Shown: in pieces, positions 20,979 to 32,523 of the stretch
Numbering within the stretch: position 1 is the stretch's first letter
How the letters are laid out: the number at the start of each line of letters is the position of its first letter
From: Hankyongella ginsenosidimutans
GTDB lineage: Bacteria > Pseudomonadota > Alphaproteobacteria > Sphingomonadales > Sphingomonadaceae
Assembly (NCBI RefSeq): GCF_005144965.1
Contig: NZ_CP039704.1
Span: 1,116,001 to 1,180,000, forward strand
Length of the DNA stretch: 64,000 nt
Direction of reading: 5' to 3'
The notes under the pieces: model-generated
What the model was told of the DNA's origin: nothing
Database searches by the model: none
Seen by the model: only the letters and a program-made list of their open reading frames with translations
Position numbers and translations under genes: made by a program

Positions 20979-22842
20979 TCAATAGCCCTGCGCCTGCCCG
21001 TCCTTGCGGAATTCGGAGGCCGCCCGGTAGACACCGAACGTGCCGTCCCACTGGATCGCCTGATAGCCGCCATAGGGGCCTGTGCGGACGAACAGCTTGT
21101 GCCCGCGCCGCTTCAATGCGTCGATGGTCGCAGCGTCGATGCCGGACTCGACCTCCAGCCGGCCGCCGTCGGTCATGCGCCCCTCGGCCGTGGGTTCGGT
21201 CGAGCCGTCGTGGTGGAAGCGTGCGGCGTCGCCGGCCTGCTGCACACCCATGCCAAGGTCGATCATGTTCACCAGAATCTGCACATGCCCCTGCGGCTGC
21301 ATGGCGCCGCCCATGACGCCGAAGCTGAGCCAGGGCTGGCCATCTTTCAGCACAAAGGCGGGGATGATGGTGTGGAATGGCCGCTTGCCGGGCGCATAGG
21401 CATTGGCGTGCCCGGGATCGAGGGCGAACTGCGCGCCGCGGTCCTGGAACATGAAGCCGAGCGGCTTGCCCTTCTCGTCGCCGGGTGCAAGGCCCGACCC
21501 CATGCCGCGATAGTTCGACTGGATGAGGCTGACCATCATGCCGTCCTTGTCGGCGACGGTCAGATAGATGGTGTCGCCGGTCGCGAGCACCGCGGGATCG
21601 GACGGGATTTCCAGCGCAGCCTTGCCCATGTCGATGCGCTGGCGCTGGGCGTTGCCGTAGTCCTTGGAGAGCAGCTTATCCAGCGGCGCTTTCACGAACG
21701 CCGGGTCGGCATAGAAGCGCGCCCGGTCTTCGAACGCCAGTTTCTTGGCCTCGATCATGGCGTGCAGACGGTCCGCCGGGCTCATGGCTTTCAGGTCGAA
21801 GCCTTCGAGAATGTTCAGCATCTGCAGCGCAGCGATGCCCTGGCCGTTGGGCGGCAACTCGAAGACATCGTAGCCGCGATAGTTGACCGAGACCGGATCG
21901 ACCCATTCCGAGCGCTGCGCTTCGAAGTCCGCCTTGGTCAGCGGCCCCTTGATGCGCCTGAAATAGCCGTCGATGACAGCGGCGATGCGCCCCTTGTAGA
22001 AGGCGTCCCGCCCGCCGCTGGCGATCTCGCGGTATGTCTCGGCCAGTGCCGGGTTGCGGAACAGTTCGCCCTCGGCCGGGGTCCGGCCCGCCGGAGCATA
22101 GACGGCGCGCGCGTTCTCGATTTCCTCGACGATGCCGGCCCGGTGCAGCCGCTCGAACAGCAGCATGTTGCTGGCCCAGTATTTCGAAATCAGTTCCGTG
22201 ACCGGAAACCCGTTGTCCGCATAGTCGATGGCGGGTGCCAGAATGTCCTTCATCGGCAGCCGGCCGAACCGGCCATGGAGCGTGAACCAGCCATCGACCG
22301 CGCCGGGCACGGTGACGCTGAGGCTGCCCCAGTCCGGAATGCCCTTGTCGTCGCCGACCAGCGTCAGCGCCTTCGCCCGGGCCTGCAGCTGCTCGAGCGT
22401 CTGCCCGCGCGGCGCGCGACCGGAGGCATTGAGGCCGTAGATTTTCTGGGTCTTCGGGTCCCAGACGATCGCGAACAGGTCGCCGCCGATGCCGCTGCCG
22501 GTTGGCTCCATCAGGCCCAATGCGGCGTTGGCGGCGATGGCGGCATCCACGGCGGAGCCGCCGGCCTTCAGGATGTCGATGGCGATCTGGGTCGCCAGCG
22601 GCTGCGAGGTCGCGGCGACGCCGTTGCGGGCGATGACCGCGGAACGGCTGGCCCAGGGCGCGCCGGAGTAGCGATCACCCTGCCCCTTGTGCGGGCTGGG
22701 AGGCGGCTGATCGGGCCGGCTGCGGGCGCTCGATGGGCGGTGGCGGACCCTCGCCGCGGTGGATCGGCGGCCTCTGTGCGTGCGACGCCGATGCAAAGCA
22801 CATCAAAACCGTCGCCAGGACCATCATGCCACGCTTCGTCAT
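20979..22842 (-). CDS. ggt: Gamma-glutamyltransferase (GGT)
   Basis: Periplasmic Ntn hydrolase that cleaves glutathione and transfers gamma-glutamyl groups. A Sec signal (GMMVLATVLMCFASASHA) precedes a Pro-rich linker. The body shows GGSAVDAAIAANAALG, EPTGSGIGGDLFAIVWD and FELPPNGQGIAALQML, and the autocatalytic Thr lies in ATGDTIYLTVADKDGMMVS. GVMGGAMQPQGHVQIL near the end is also characteristic. One break near 22690 separates signal and body. Glyoxalase genes that use glutathione lie next to it, suggesting a thiol-metabolism neighbourhood. The ATG at 22842 follows GGTGG. Confidence 0.93.
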
Positions 22843-22877
22843 CCACCGACCTTTCGCACCGAGTATCAGAAGGTGAA

Positions 22878-23603
22878 TTAGAACCGGTCTTTGGCGGCTC
22901 GTCGAGTGGCGAATTCCTCAACTGATCGCGCGCGCAGGAACGGGTTGGTCGCGCGCTCCAGCGCAATCGTGGTCGGCACGGTCGGCAGGCCCTCGGCGCG
23001 CGCCGCCTCGACCTCAATCATGCGGGCGACCAGCGCCGGGTTGTCCGGCTCGGCGCTGAGCGCGAACCGGCCGTTGCCGAGCGTATATTCATGCGCGCAG
23101 TAAACGGCGGTCTCCGGTGGCAGGGCGGCCAGTTTGCCGAGCGAGGCGTGCATCTGCGCGGGCGTCCCCTCGAACAGCCGGCCGCAGCCCATGGCGAACA
23201 ACGTATCGCCGCAGAACAGCACGCCGGCCTCTGCAAAGTGGTAGGCGATATGCCCCGCGGTATGGCCTGGAACGTCGAGCACCCGGCCAATCTCCTCGCC
23301 GAGCGCCACGGTGTCGCCCTCGGCAACCGCGCGCGCAATGCCGGGAATTTTCGCCGCCTCGCCCGCCGGGCCGACGATCGTGCAGCCGGTGGCGTCCTGG
23401 ATGGCGCGGTTGCCGCCGACATGGTCGCCGTGCCAGTGCGTGTTGAGGATCGTGGTGATCCGCCAGCCGCGCGCGCCTGCCGCCGCCAGCACCGGCTCGG
23501 CGACTGCCGGGTCGACCACGGCGGTCGCGCCGGTTCGCGACTCGTGTGCCAGCCAGACGTAATTGTCCGCCAGCACCGGAATTCTTACGATCTCCAGCGC
23601 CAT
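22878..23603 (-). CDS. gloB: Hydroxyacylglutathione hydrolase (glyoxalase II)
   Basis: Intact, about 241 aa. The metallo-beta-lactamase motif is THWHGDHVGGN. Further metal ligands are in VPGHTAGHIAYHF, FCGDTLFAMGCGRLFEG and YCAHEYTLGN, with the glyoxalase II C-terminal domain ATNPFLRA. It hydrolyses S-lactoylglutathione to lactate and glutathione. The ATG at 23603 overlaps the gloA stop (TGATG), showing that both glyoxalase steps are co-translated. A GTG one codon upstream is an alternative start. Confidence 0.96.
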   Translation of the reverse strand: MALEIVRIPVLADNYVWLAHESRTGATAVVDPAVAEPVLAAAGARGWRITTILNTHWHGDHVGGNRAIQDATGCTIVGPAGEAAKIPGIARAVAEGDTVALGEEIGRVLDVPGHTAGHIAYHFAEAGVLFCGDTLFAMGCGRLFEGTPAQMHASLGKLAALPPETAVYCAHEYTLGNGRFALSAEPDNPALVARMIEVEAARAEGLPTVPTTIALERATNPFLRARSVEEFATRRAAKDRF

Positions 23604-24022
23604 CACCAGCTGCCGACGTTCGGCATCGAGGCCCAGGGTTCAGCCGGGGCCTGTGCGCCGCCCTTGTTCAGCAGTTCGATGGAAATGCCGTCCGGCGAGC
23701 GCACGAAGGCCATGCGGCCGCAGCGCGGCGGGCGGTTGATGGTGATGCCCTGGTCCATCAGATGCTGGCAGGTCGCGTAGATGTCGTCGACCTCATAGGC
23801 GAGGTGGCCGAAATTGCGGCCACCGCCATAGGCTTCCGGGTCCCAGTTGTAGGTGAGTTCCACCTGCGCCGACTCGTCGCCGGGTGCGGCAAGGAACACG
23901 AGCGTGAAGCGCCCCTGCTCGTTCTCGATCCGGCGCAGCTCCTTGAGGCCTAGACCATCGCAGTAAAACCGCAGCGACGCATCGATATCGGTCACGCGGA
24001 CCATGGTGTGCAGATATTTCAT
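23603..24022 (-). CDS. gloA: Lactoylglutathione lyase (glyoxalase I)
   Basis: Intact, about 139 aa, starting MKYLHTMVRVTDIDASLRFY. The VOC fold shows FLAAPGDESAQVELTYNW, FGHLAYEVDDIYATC and FVRSPDGISIELL; H, E, H and E metal ligands are at the expected places. It converts the methylglyoxal-glutathione hemithioacetal to S-lactoylglutathione. It is first in a two-gene unit with gloB. A GAGGATC ribosome site precedes the ATG at 24022. A degenerate MITE-like repeat (from 24059) lies immediately upstream. Confidence 0.95.
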   Translation of the reverse strand: MKYLHTMVRVTDIDASLRFYCDGLGLKELRRIENEQGRFTLVFLAAPGDESAQVELTYNWDPEAYGGGRNFGHLAYEVDDIYATCQHLMDQGITINRPPRCGRMAFVRSPDGISIELLNKGGAQAPAEPWASMPNVGSW

Positions 24023-24123
24023 GGCAAGATCCTCGGGATAGTGCGAGAGTCTCTTATCTAGACCTTGATCGGTTGAGGCGGAAAGCATGAATGCTGCAGC
24101 CGATGGCGTGAAACAGGCTTTTC

Positions 24124-24953
24124 TCAAAAACTTGCTGAGTCTTTTGCACGGGGCCAGACTGGCGCCATTGGCCGGCGCGAAATACCGCAGCCGATCAAGC
24201 CTGCGCCCACTTCCGTATGAGCGCAGGGCAGCGGCGCGACAGCGGCGCCGACGAGGATGACGGCGGGTCCGTCGCCGAGCGCACGAACCGCAAGCGGCAG
24301 GAGATCGAGCCGGGTCGAAAGCCGCCGTTCGTCGGGCAGGCTGGCGTTCTCGACCACGGCGACCGGCGTCGCGCCGGAAAGGCCATGCGCCATCAAGGCC
24401 GCACGCACAGCGGGCGCAGCTGCTTTCCCCATATAGATCGCGAGCGTCGCCTGCGGGTCGGCAAGCGCTGTCCAGTCGAGGTCGAGCGAAGCGTCCGCGC
24501 GGGCGTGCGCCGTCACGAACTGCAGCCGATTTGCGGTGCCGCGCGCCGTGAGGGAGACGCCGAGGCTCGCGGCCGCCGCGGACGCCGCCGTCACGCCGGG
24601 ACAGACGAATACGGGCACGCCGACGGCCCTGAGCGCCGCCATCTCCTCCGCCGAGCGCCCGAATACGGACGGGTCGCCGCCCTTGAGGCGCGCCACCCGC
24701 TTACCGTCCAGCGCCGCCGCCTGCAGCAGCGCATTGATGCTTTCCTGGCTCTTGCTGTGACGACCGGAGCGCTTGCCGACAAAGACTTGTTCCGCACGGG
24801 ACGGGATGAGCGCGCGCACCCCTTCCCCACCAGCGCATCGACGAACACCACGTCCGCCGCGCCGATCAGACGCTCGGCCTTGCGGGTCAGCAAGTCGGGA
24901 TCGCCGGGGCCGGCGCCGATCAGCCAGACGGTCCCGGGCGCAAACTCAACCAT
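24124..24953 (-). CDS. cobA: Uroporphyrinogen-III C-methyltransferase (SUMT)
   Basis: Makes precorrin-2, here most likely for the sirohaem of NirB. Motifs are [56 protein letters not shown] and [17 protein letters not shown]. One break near 24825 interrupts it. The start overlaps the nasA stop by 8 bp, placing it at the end of the nitrate operon. It lacks the oxidase/chelatase domain of CysG, so other genes must complete sirohaem. The C-terminal tail after VGAAVAPLP is unusually long and may be affected by the adjacent repeat. Confidence 0.9.
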
Positions 24954-27542
24954 GGGCCACCCGCCGCTCCTCCGGCAGCAGCGCGCGAATCGCCGAACGG
25001 CAACTGCCACAGTTCGTGCCGGCTTTGAGGGCGGTGCCGATCGCCTCAACGCTTGTCAGGTGCTGCTCGGTGATGGCGGTAAGGATGGTCTTCACCCCAC
25101 GTCGAAGCAGGCGCAGACAATTGCGCCGCAATCCGGCGGCTGCAGGGCGGGCCGGCCGGCCAGCACCTCGAGGCCGGAGGCGGTATTGTCTTGCAGTTGC
25201 GCGACCAGCCAGCCGCGATCCGGCAAGCGGCCGCCGCACGTCAGGAACAGGGCGGCGATCAGGCCGCGATCATGATCGAGCACCGCATAGCGGCCCGCGC
25301 CGCGCGCCCGGTCAAGCGCTTCCAGCCGCGCGCCGGGCGGCAGCAGGGTATCGACGTCCGGCACCTCCTGCCCGGCCAGCTCGATCAGCCAGCCCCGGCG
25401 ACCCGGATGCGCGTCCAGTAGCCCTGCGGCATAGCCACCGGCAGGTCGCGGCACACCAGGAAGCCCTGCCACGCGGCGGGATACGGCCGAATCGCGGCCG
25501 CGCTGTCCTTGAAGCCCGGCTGCCCGGAGACGGGATCGACGGACTGGTCTGGCAGCCGCCCGGTGCGCCCGCCGGCGCTGAACTGGTCGCTCCAGTGCAT
25601 CGGCGCGAAAAGCGCGCCGCGCTGCTGCGTATCCGTCACCTGAACCCGGAATACGGACGCGCCGCGGGGCTGCGCACGTGCGCCAATCCGCCATCGGCCA
25701 AGCCGAAGCGCCTGGCGTCGTCCGGGTGCACCTCGACCAGCGGTTCGCGGCGATGCTGGCACAGCCTTGGCGATAGTCCCGTGCGGGTCATGGTGTGCCA
25801 CTGGTCGCGGTAGCGCCCGGTATTGAGCCGCAACGGAAAGCCCGGAACGTCGGCGGCCGGCGGCGATGCAACGGCAACCAGACGCGCACGCCGATCGGGC
25901 GTGCTGTAGCGACCATCGGCGAAGGGGTGCGCCGTGCTCCACAGCACTGGCGCCAGCGCGTCATAGTCCGCATCGCTGAGTGTCGCCCACGGCCCGAGAT
26001 CGAGCCTGCGCGCACCGTCATTCTCGAAAGCGGTCTGCGCGGCGTATTCGCGAAACACAGCAGCGGGGCTGGCAAAATCGAAGCCACCATGCCCCATCGC
26101 CCGGGCGACGTCGCAGACAATACGCCAGTCGGCGCGCGCTTCGTCGGGAGGGGAAGGAACGGTCGCTGGCGGCTGATCCGCCGCTCGCTGTTGGTGACTG
26201 TGCCGTCCTTTTCGCCCCAGGCCAACGCCGGCAGCAGCACGTGTGCATAGGCTGTGGTGTCGGTGCCGGCGATCGCGTCCGACACCACGACGAGCGGACA
26301 GCGCGCCAGCGCCTCCCGCACGAAACCCGCATCCGGCATCGAGACGGCGGGGTTGGTCGCCATGATCCACAGCATCTTGATGCGCCCGTCGTGCACCGCG
26401 CGGAACATGTCGACCGCCTTGAGGCCAGGGCCGGCGCAGATCGTCGGGGAGTTCCAGAAGCGCCGGGCGCGGTCTTGCTCCGCTGGCGTGAACCCCATGT
26501 GCGCCGCCAGCATCGAGGACAGCCCGCCGACCTCGCGGCCGCCCATGGCGTTTGGCTGGCCCGTGATGCTGAATGGCCCTGTGCCGGGCTTGCCGATGCG
26601 CCCGGTCGCCAGGTGCAGGTTGATGATGGCGTTGCCTTTGTCGGTGCCGCCAACGGACTGGTTGACCCCTGGCTGAACAGGGTGAGCGTGCGCGGGTGGC
26701 GCGCCAGCAAGTCGACCAGTGCCAGGAAATCAGCTTCGGCGACCCCGCTTTCGGCGGCGGTTCGCGCGGGTCGGCCTCAAGCGCATCCCAGAAGCCTGCC
26801 GGTGCCTCCACATGGGCGCGCAGATATGCGTGATCCAGCAGGCCCCGCGCCGCCAACTGGGCCAACAGCCCGTTGAACAGCGCGGCGTCGCCGTTCGGGC
26901 GCACCGCAAGGTGCAGGTCGGCGGCGGCGGCGGTCTCGGTCCGGCGCGGATCGATGACCACCAGCTTGGTGCCACGCGCAGCGCGCCCGCCTCGATTCGC
27001 TGCCAGACGATCGGGTGGCACCAGGCGGTGTTGGAGCCGACCAGCAGGATGAGGTCCGCCGCCTCCAGGTCGTCGTAGGTGCAGGGCACCACGTCCTCTC
27101 CGAAGGCGCGGCAATGGGCGGCGACCGCGCTCGCCATGCACAGGCGGGAATTGGTGTCGATATTTGCCGTGCCGATGTAGCCCTTCATCAGCTTGTTCGC
27201 GACGTAATAATCCTCGGTCAGCAGTTGCCCCGAGATGTAGAAGGCCACGCTTTCCGGTCCGTGCTCGGCGATGGTGCGGGTGATGCCCTGCGCGACTGCC
27301 CGGGTCGCCTCGTCCCAGCTGGCCTCGCGGCCATGGACCACGGGACGCAGCAGCCGGCCCTCAAGCCCGATGGTCTCGCCCAAATGCGTGCCCTTGGAGC
27401 AAAGTCTGCCGCGGTTGGCTGGGTGGTCGGCGTCACCCCGGATCAGGGCCTCACGCGCGCCGGTCGGTTCTGCGCGCACGCCACAGCCGACGCCGCAATA
27501 GGGGCAGGTGGTGCGGACGGCACCGCACGCCAGCGGGGTCAT
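24946..27542 (-). CDS. nasA: Assimilatory nitrate reductase catalytic subunit
   Basis: A molybdopterin oxidoreductase reducing nitrate to nitrite. The N-terminal [4Fe-4S] site is [12 protein letters not shown] with the later [14 protein letters not shown]-binding segments include [19 protein letters not shown] and [13 protein letters not shown], and SGQPGFK/PYPAAW-type segments are visible near the C-terminus. A BFD-like [2Fe-2S] domain closes the protein (IVCACFDVG ... [20 protein letters not shown]). At least six breaks interrupt it (about 26990, 26680, 26140, 25650, 25395, 25098). The ATG at 27542 lies at the nirD end. Corrected length about 865 aa, normal for the NasA group with C-terminal BFD. 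Confidence 0.92.
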
Positions 27543-27556
27543 TGCGCCGGACGCGC

Positions 27557-27933
27557 TCACGCCAGCCCTGCAGGGCCTCGGCCCGGAGAGGAAGATGCGC
27601 CCATTATCGATCTTGACCGGGATCACCGGCACGCAGCCGCTGTCTTCACCCTGCGCCAGCCCGGTCTTGAGGAAATCCGCCAGTTGTGCAGCGGGCAGGT
27701 GACCGTCGTGTCGTGGACGATCCCTTCGCTCAAAGGGCCTTTGCGGTGCGGGCACTCGTTGATGAGGGCATAGACCTCGCCGGTCGCGGTGCGGAAAATC
27801 GCGATCTCCCTGCCGCCGGCAACCGGCAATGTCCGCGCGCCGAGCGCCGGCAACTGCTCGACCGGGCCGATGTCCAGCCACAAGGCGTCATGGATGTCCT
27901 TGCGAGGGAAAACTCCGGCGTGATGGCGTTCAT
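27557..27933 (-). CDS. nirD: Nitrite reductase small subunit NirD (Rieske type)
   Basis: The small subunit of NADH-dependent nitrite reductase. After an early break (about 27915) it reads KDIHDALWLDIGPVEQLPAL and INECPHRKGPLSEGIVHD, then VTCPLHNW, the two Cys-His pairs of a Rieske-like site. It ends after DSGCVPVIPVKIDNGRIFLS. A second break lies near 27690. The 3' end is uncertain: in one frame it stops at 27557, in another it runs into nasA. The ATG at 27933 overlaps the nirB stop (ATGA). Confidence 0.9.
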
Positions 27934-30392
27934 TGGGCGGCTCCGACGATGGCGAAAGGCCGGATTTCAGCGATATGCCGGTGCAGGTAGCGTTCCGCGC
28001 CCGCCACCCGCTCCGCCCAGGGTCTTTCTGCAGGAACTGCTGCGCAAAGGCGAAGCGGGCAGCCAGCGCGCGCCGGCCGTCAGCGTCCTCGACGACGCGC
28101 TGCTTCACATAGGCGAGGCCGACACGTTCGACCCACGGCGCGGTGCGGTCCAGATAGCGCGCTTCCTCGCGGTAGAGCTGGATGAAGGCGGCGCAATATT
28201 CGAGCGCCTCTTCCGCGGTCGCCACCTTGCACAGCAGGTCGGTGCCGCGCAGGTGGATGCCGCCGTTGCCACCGATGTGCAGCTCATAGCCGCTGTCGAC
28301 GCAGATCACGCCGAAGTCCTTGATGGTGGCTTCCGCGCAGTTGCGCGGGCAGCCGGAGACCGCGATCTTGAACTTGTGCGGCATCCAGCTGCCCCAGGTC
28401 ATCTGCTCGATCCGGATGCCGAGGCCCGTCGAGTCCTGGGTGCCGAAGCGGCACCATTCTGAGCCGACGCAGGTCTTCACGGTGCGCAGCGCCTTGCCGT
28501 AGGCGTGGCCGGAGACCATGCCGGCGGCATTGAGGTCGGCCCAGATTCCCGGCAGGTCCTCCTTGCGGATGCCAAAGATGTCGATGCGCTGGCCGCCGGT
28601 CACCTTGACCATGCGCGCACCGAACTTCTCAGCGGCGTCGGCGATGGCGCGCAGTTCGGCAGGCGTCGTCACCCCGCCCCACATGCGCGGCACCACCGAA
28701 TAGGTGCCATCCTTCTGGATGTTGGCGTGCATGCGCTCGTTGACGAAGCGGCTCTGCGGATCTTCCTTGTGTTCGGCGGGCCAGGCGCACAGCAGGTAGT
28801 AGTTGAGCGCGGGGCGGCAGGAATGGCAGCCGTCCGGCGTCGACCAGGACAGCGCCTGCATCACCTGCGGGATTTCTTTCAGCTTTTCTCGAGGATCGCC
28901 GCGCGGACATCCTCGTGGGTGAAGCTGGTGCATTTGCACATCGGCGCGTTGGCGCGCTCGCCCTGGTAGTCGGCGCCCATGCTGAGGGCGAGCAGGTTCT
29001 CGACCAGCCCGGTGCACGATCCGCAGGAGGCCGACGCCTTGCAGCCGGCGCGCACGGCGTCGAGCGTGTGGGCACCGCCGGAAATACAGGCCAGCACCTT
29101 GGCCTTGGAGACGCCGTTGCAGCCGCAGATTTCCGCATCCATCGGCAGTGCTGCAACGGCATCAAGAGGGTTTGCCGATGCGCCTCCACCTGCGGCGAAA
29201 GCCTGGCCGAAAATGAGCGCTTCGCGGATCGGCGCGATGTCTTCCTGCCGCCTCAGCAGGTCGAAATACCAGGCGCCGTCCGTGGTGTCGCCGTAAAGCA
29301 CGGCGCCGACCAGCCGGCTGTCCCTGATGATCACGCGCTTGTAGACTCCGCGGGCGGCGTCGCGCAGAACGATATCCTCCGTCCCTCGCCGCCGGAGAAA
29401 TCTCCGGCCGAAAACACATCGATCCCGGAGACCTTGAGCTTTGTCGACGTGACCGAACCCTGATAGCCGCTCGGGCTGGCGACCAGGCCATCGGCAAGCG
29501 CGCGGCACATCTCCCACAGCGGCGCGACCAGGCCGTAACAGAGCCCAGCGTGCTCAACGCATTCGCCGACCGCCAGGATATCCGCGTCCGACGTCACCAT
29601 ATGGTCATCGACGTGGACGCCGCGCCCAACCGCAAGGTCCGCCGCCCTGGCGAGCGCCGTGTTGGGGCGGATCCCGACCGCCATCACCACCAGGCTCGCC
29701 GGAATTTCCCGGCCGTCCTTCAGCCGCACGCCCTGGACGCGGCCGTCGCCGTAAATCTCGGCGGTATCGGCCTGGGTGAGGATGCTCTGACCCCGCGCCT
29801 CCAGCGCCTGCTTCAGCAGCCAGCCGGCGGACTCATCGAGCTGGCGCTCCATCAGCGTCGGCATGATATGCAGCACGGTGACCTTCATGCCGCGCCGGGT
29901 CAGGCCGTGCGCCGCTTCCAGCCCGAGCAGGCCGCCGCCGATGACCACGGCGTCGCCACCGCGGTTGGCGGCCTCCAGCATCGCGCCGACGTCGTCCATG
30001 TCCCGGAACGTGACGACGCCGGGCAGGTCCTTGCCGGGCACCGGAATGATGAACGGATCGGACCCTGTCGCAAGCAGCAGCTTGTCATAAGCCTCAACCC
30101 GGCCGGAGCGGGCGGTGATCGTCTTGGCCACCCGGTCGATGCTGACGACCGGATCGCCGACGATCAGATCAATGCCGTTGTCCGCGTACCAGTCGTGGCC
30201 GTTGATGACGATGTCCTCGAAGGATTTTTCCCCGGCCAGCAGGGGCGAGAGCATGATCCGGTTGTAGTTGACGCGCGGTTCCGCCCCGAAAATCACGATG
30301 TGGAATTTGCTGGGTTCGCGCGCGAGGATTTCCTCGACTGCCCGGCATCCAGCCATTCCGTTGCCGACGACGACAAGTTTTTCCCGGATCAT
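27930..30392 (-). CDS. nirB: Nitrite reductase large subunit NirB
   Basis: NADH-dependent sirohaem nitrite reductase making ammonium. The FAD domain starts EKLVVVGNGMAGCRAVEEIL, and the NADH domain has AVVIGGGLLGLEAAHGL. A BFD [2Fe-2S] region shows ICGCNGVSKAKV and CKASASCGSCTGLVE. The sirohaem/[4Fe-4S] ligands are in TCVGSEWCRFGTQDS and VSGCPRNCAEATIKDFG. Breaks near 29380, 28880 and 28030 are each fixed by one base; the corrected length of about 820 aa is typical. The ATG at 30392 follows GGAGCAAGGGC. It is followed by the coupled nirD. Confidence 0.95.
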
Positions 30393-30414
30393 GCCCTTGC
30401 TCCAGCGGATGGGG

Positions 30415-31633
30415 TTAGAGTTGATATTCAATGGAGAACCACAGCTTGCGCAGATCGCGTTGCAGCGCCGGCGTCGGTGCCAGCGCTGCGCCGTCGTAGG
30501 TCGCGTACTTGGCAAGCAGCCCGAATTTGCCGATCTTGGCGGTTGCTTGCAGATCAAGCTCGTCGCCGTATCTTTGGTCGGCGCGGTCGCTGCGGAAGTT
30601 GTGGTACGTGGCGTTCAGGCTCAGGTTGGCGAAAGGGCCTGCCTGTTTCCAGCCATAGCCCGCCGAGCCGTAGACATCACGGATGCCGTTGGGCGGCGTG
30701 ACCAGGAAAACGTCCGCTGTCCCCTGAAACTTGTGCAGGGTGGCGAGCGGCGTCTGGAAGCTGGTCTGCGCGACCCCATTGTCCGCCCCAGCACCTCGTA
30801 GCCGGCGCCGAGCTTGAAGGCGCCGATGTCGGCCCCGCCTTCGACCAGGTAATAATCCGCCTGGTAGTCGTTCGGATTGCGGCCGGAGTCGGTCTGGCTG
30901 GCGTAGCTCGCCGCGTAGTTCAGCTTGAACGCCTTGGCGACCGGATACGCCCCGACAAAGCGCGCGCCGAAGGTTTTGCTGGCGTTGCGCACGACGGCGG
31001 CGTTTTCCGCATCGACGACGTAGGCGAAGCCGGTCAGCGTCCCGAAGGGCGTCTTGTAGGAGATGTTCGCGAACACATTGTCGCCGTCGATGCCTTGCGG
31101 ACGCCCATCCCGGCCGTCGATGCCCCAGATGGTGCGCACGTTCCAGGCGTAGGTCAGGTCGACCTTCAGGTTCTCGACGCCGCTCCACTCGATCCGTGCT
31201 GAATCGAACGTCTGTTCGTTCTGCCGCCAGCCGACCGAGCCAACGAAGCGCTGATCATCGAGGTTGATGCGCTGGCGCCCGAGCGTGATCGCCGTCTTCG
31301 GCAGCGCCGTGATCTGGACTTGCGCGCGGTTGAGCTCGATGTTCTCGGGATCGGCGATGATCGGCCGATCGGCCTTGCCGTTGACGCCGCTGAAATATTT
31401 CTCCAGCGGCGCGACCGTCCCCGCCCTCGACAAGCGCGGAAATCCATTTGTACTTCGCTTCGGCACCGAAACGGGCGCGCAGCGTAACGGCGTGCGCGTC
31501 ACGCGCGACACCCTCCTGGTTGCTGCGCTCGTAGCGCAGGCGGGCGTCAAGCAGCGGCTTGATGCTGAAATCGTCGGCCTGTGCTGTCGCCAGCGGCGCA
31601 GCAGCCAGGCATGTCGTGAAAGGCGCGTTTCAT
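30415..31633 (-). CDS. Outer-membrane porin, alginate-export-like family
   Basis: A signal-peptide start (MKRAFHDM, then after a break LATAQADDFSIKPLLDARLR) precedes a beta-barrel with ITLGRQRINLDDQRFVGSVG, TYAWNVRTIWGIDG and GADIGAFKLGAGYEVLG. It ends in an aromatic-X-X-Leu strand (RKLWFSIEYQL). The GRQRINLDDQRFVG block is typical of Alginate_exp porins. Members often lie in nitrate-assimilation clusters and may admit nitrate or nitrite, but that role is inference. Breaks lie near 31600, 31430 and 30795. It sits between nrtC and nirB in the same direction. Confidence 0.82.
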
Positions 31634-31690
31634 TCTTGTCCCCGTGTTGCGATCATGAAGCGCCGGTCGGTCGTCCCCCTGTGGATGCGG

Positions 31691-32493
31691 TTATGCCGCC
31701 TGCGCGGGCAGGCTGTGGCGTTCGTAGAGGAAGCGCAGCACTTCCGAGCGCAGCGCAAAGAACTCGGGCGTCTCAGCCAGCGCCAGGCGCGCGCGCGGCC
31801 GCGCAAGGCCGACCTTCAGAATTTCGCCGATGGTCGCGGCCGGTCCGTTGGTCATCATGATGATGCGGTCCGAGAGCAGGACGGCCTCATCGACATCGTG
31901 CGTCACCATCAGCACGGTCGTCTTCAGCCGCGCATGGATATCCATCACGATGTCCTGCAGGCTGGCGCGAGTCAGGGCGTCGAGTGCGCCGAACGGCTCG
32001 TCCATCAGTAGCACCTTGGGCTTCACGGCGAGCGCGCGCGCGATCCCGACCCGTTGTTTCATCCCGCCGGAAATCTCTGCGGGCCGCTTGTCCCGCGCAT
32101 GGTCCATGCGCACCAGCTTCAGGTTCTCCATCACCCAATCCACGCGCTCGGCCTTGCTCATGGTGGTGCCGAACACCTTGTCGACCGCAAGCTGCACATT
32201 GGCGGCGACCGTCAGCCACGGCAGCAGCGAATGATCCTGGAACACCACCGCACGATCGGCGCGGGTGCTGCAATCGGCTCCCCGTTCAGGAACACGACCC
32301 CAACGCTCGCCTTCTGCAGGCCGGCGACCACGTTGAGCAGCGTAGACTTGCCGCAGCCGGAGTGGCCGATGATCGAGATGTATTCGCCCTCGTGGATGTT
32401 CACGCTGACATTCTGCAGGGCGACAAAGGGCCCCTTCTTGGTCGGGAACGCGACCCCGACCTGCTCCGCACAAAGATAGGCGCGCTGTTTCAT
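31691..32493 (-). CDS. nrtC: Nitrate/nitrite ABC transporter ATP-binding protein
   Basis: ATPase of a nitrate uptake system. Walker A IIGHSGCGKSTLLNVV, signature ISGGMKQRVGIARALA, Walker B VLLMDEPFGALDALTR and the switch histidine in MVTHDVDEAVLLSDR are all visible. One break near 32270 splits it. The length of 267 aa fits the short NrtD/NasD-type ATPase, without the fused solute-binding domain of cyanobacterial NrtC. The permease ends 31 bp upstream. Confidence 0.93.
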
Positions 32494-32523
32494 GGAGGTT
32501 GGTCCTTATGCTGAAGGAAGGGG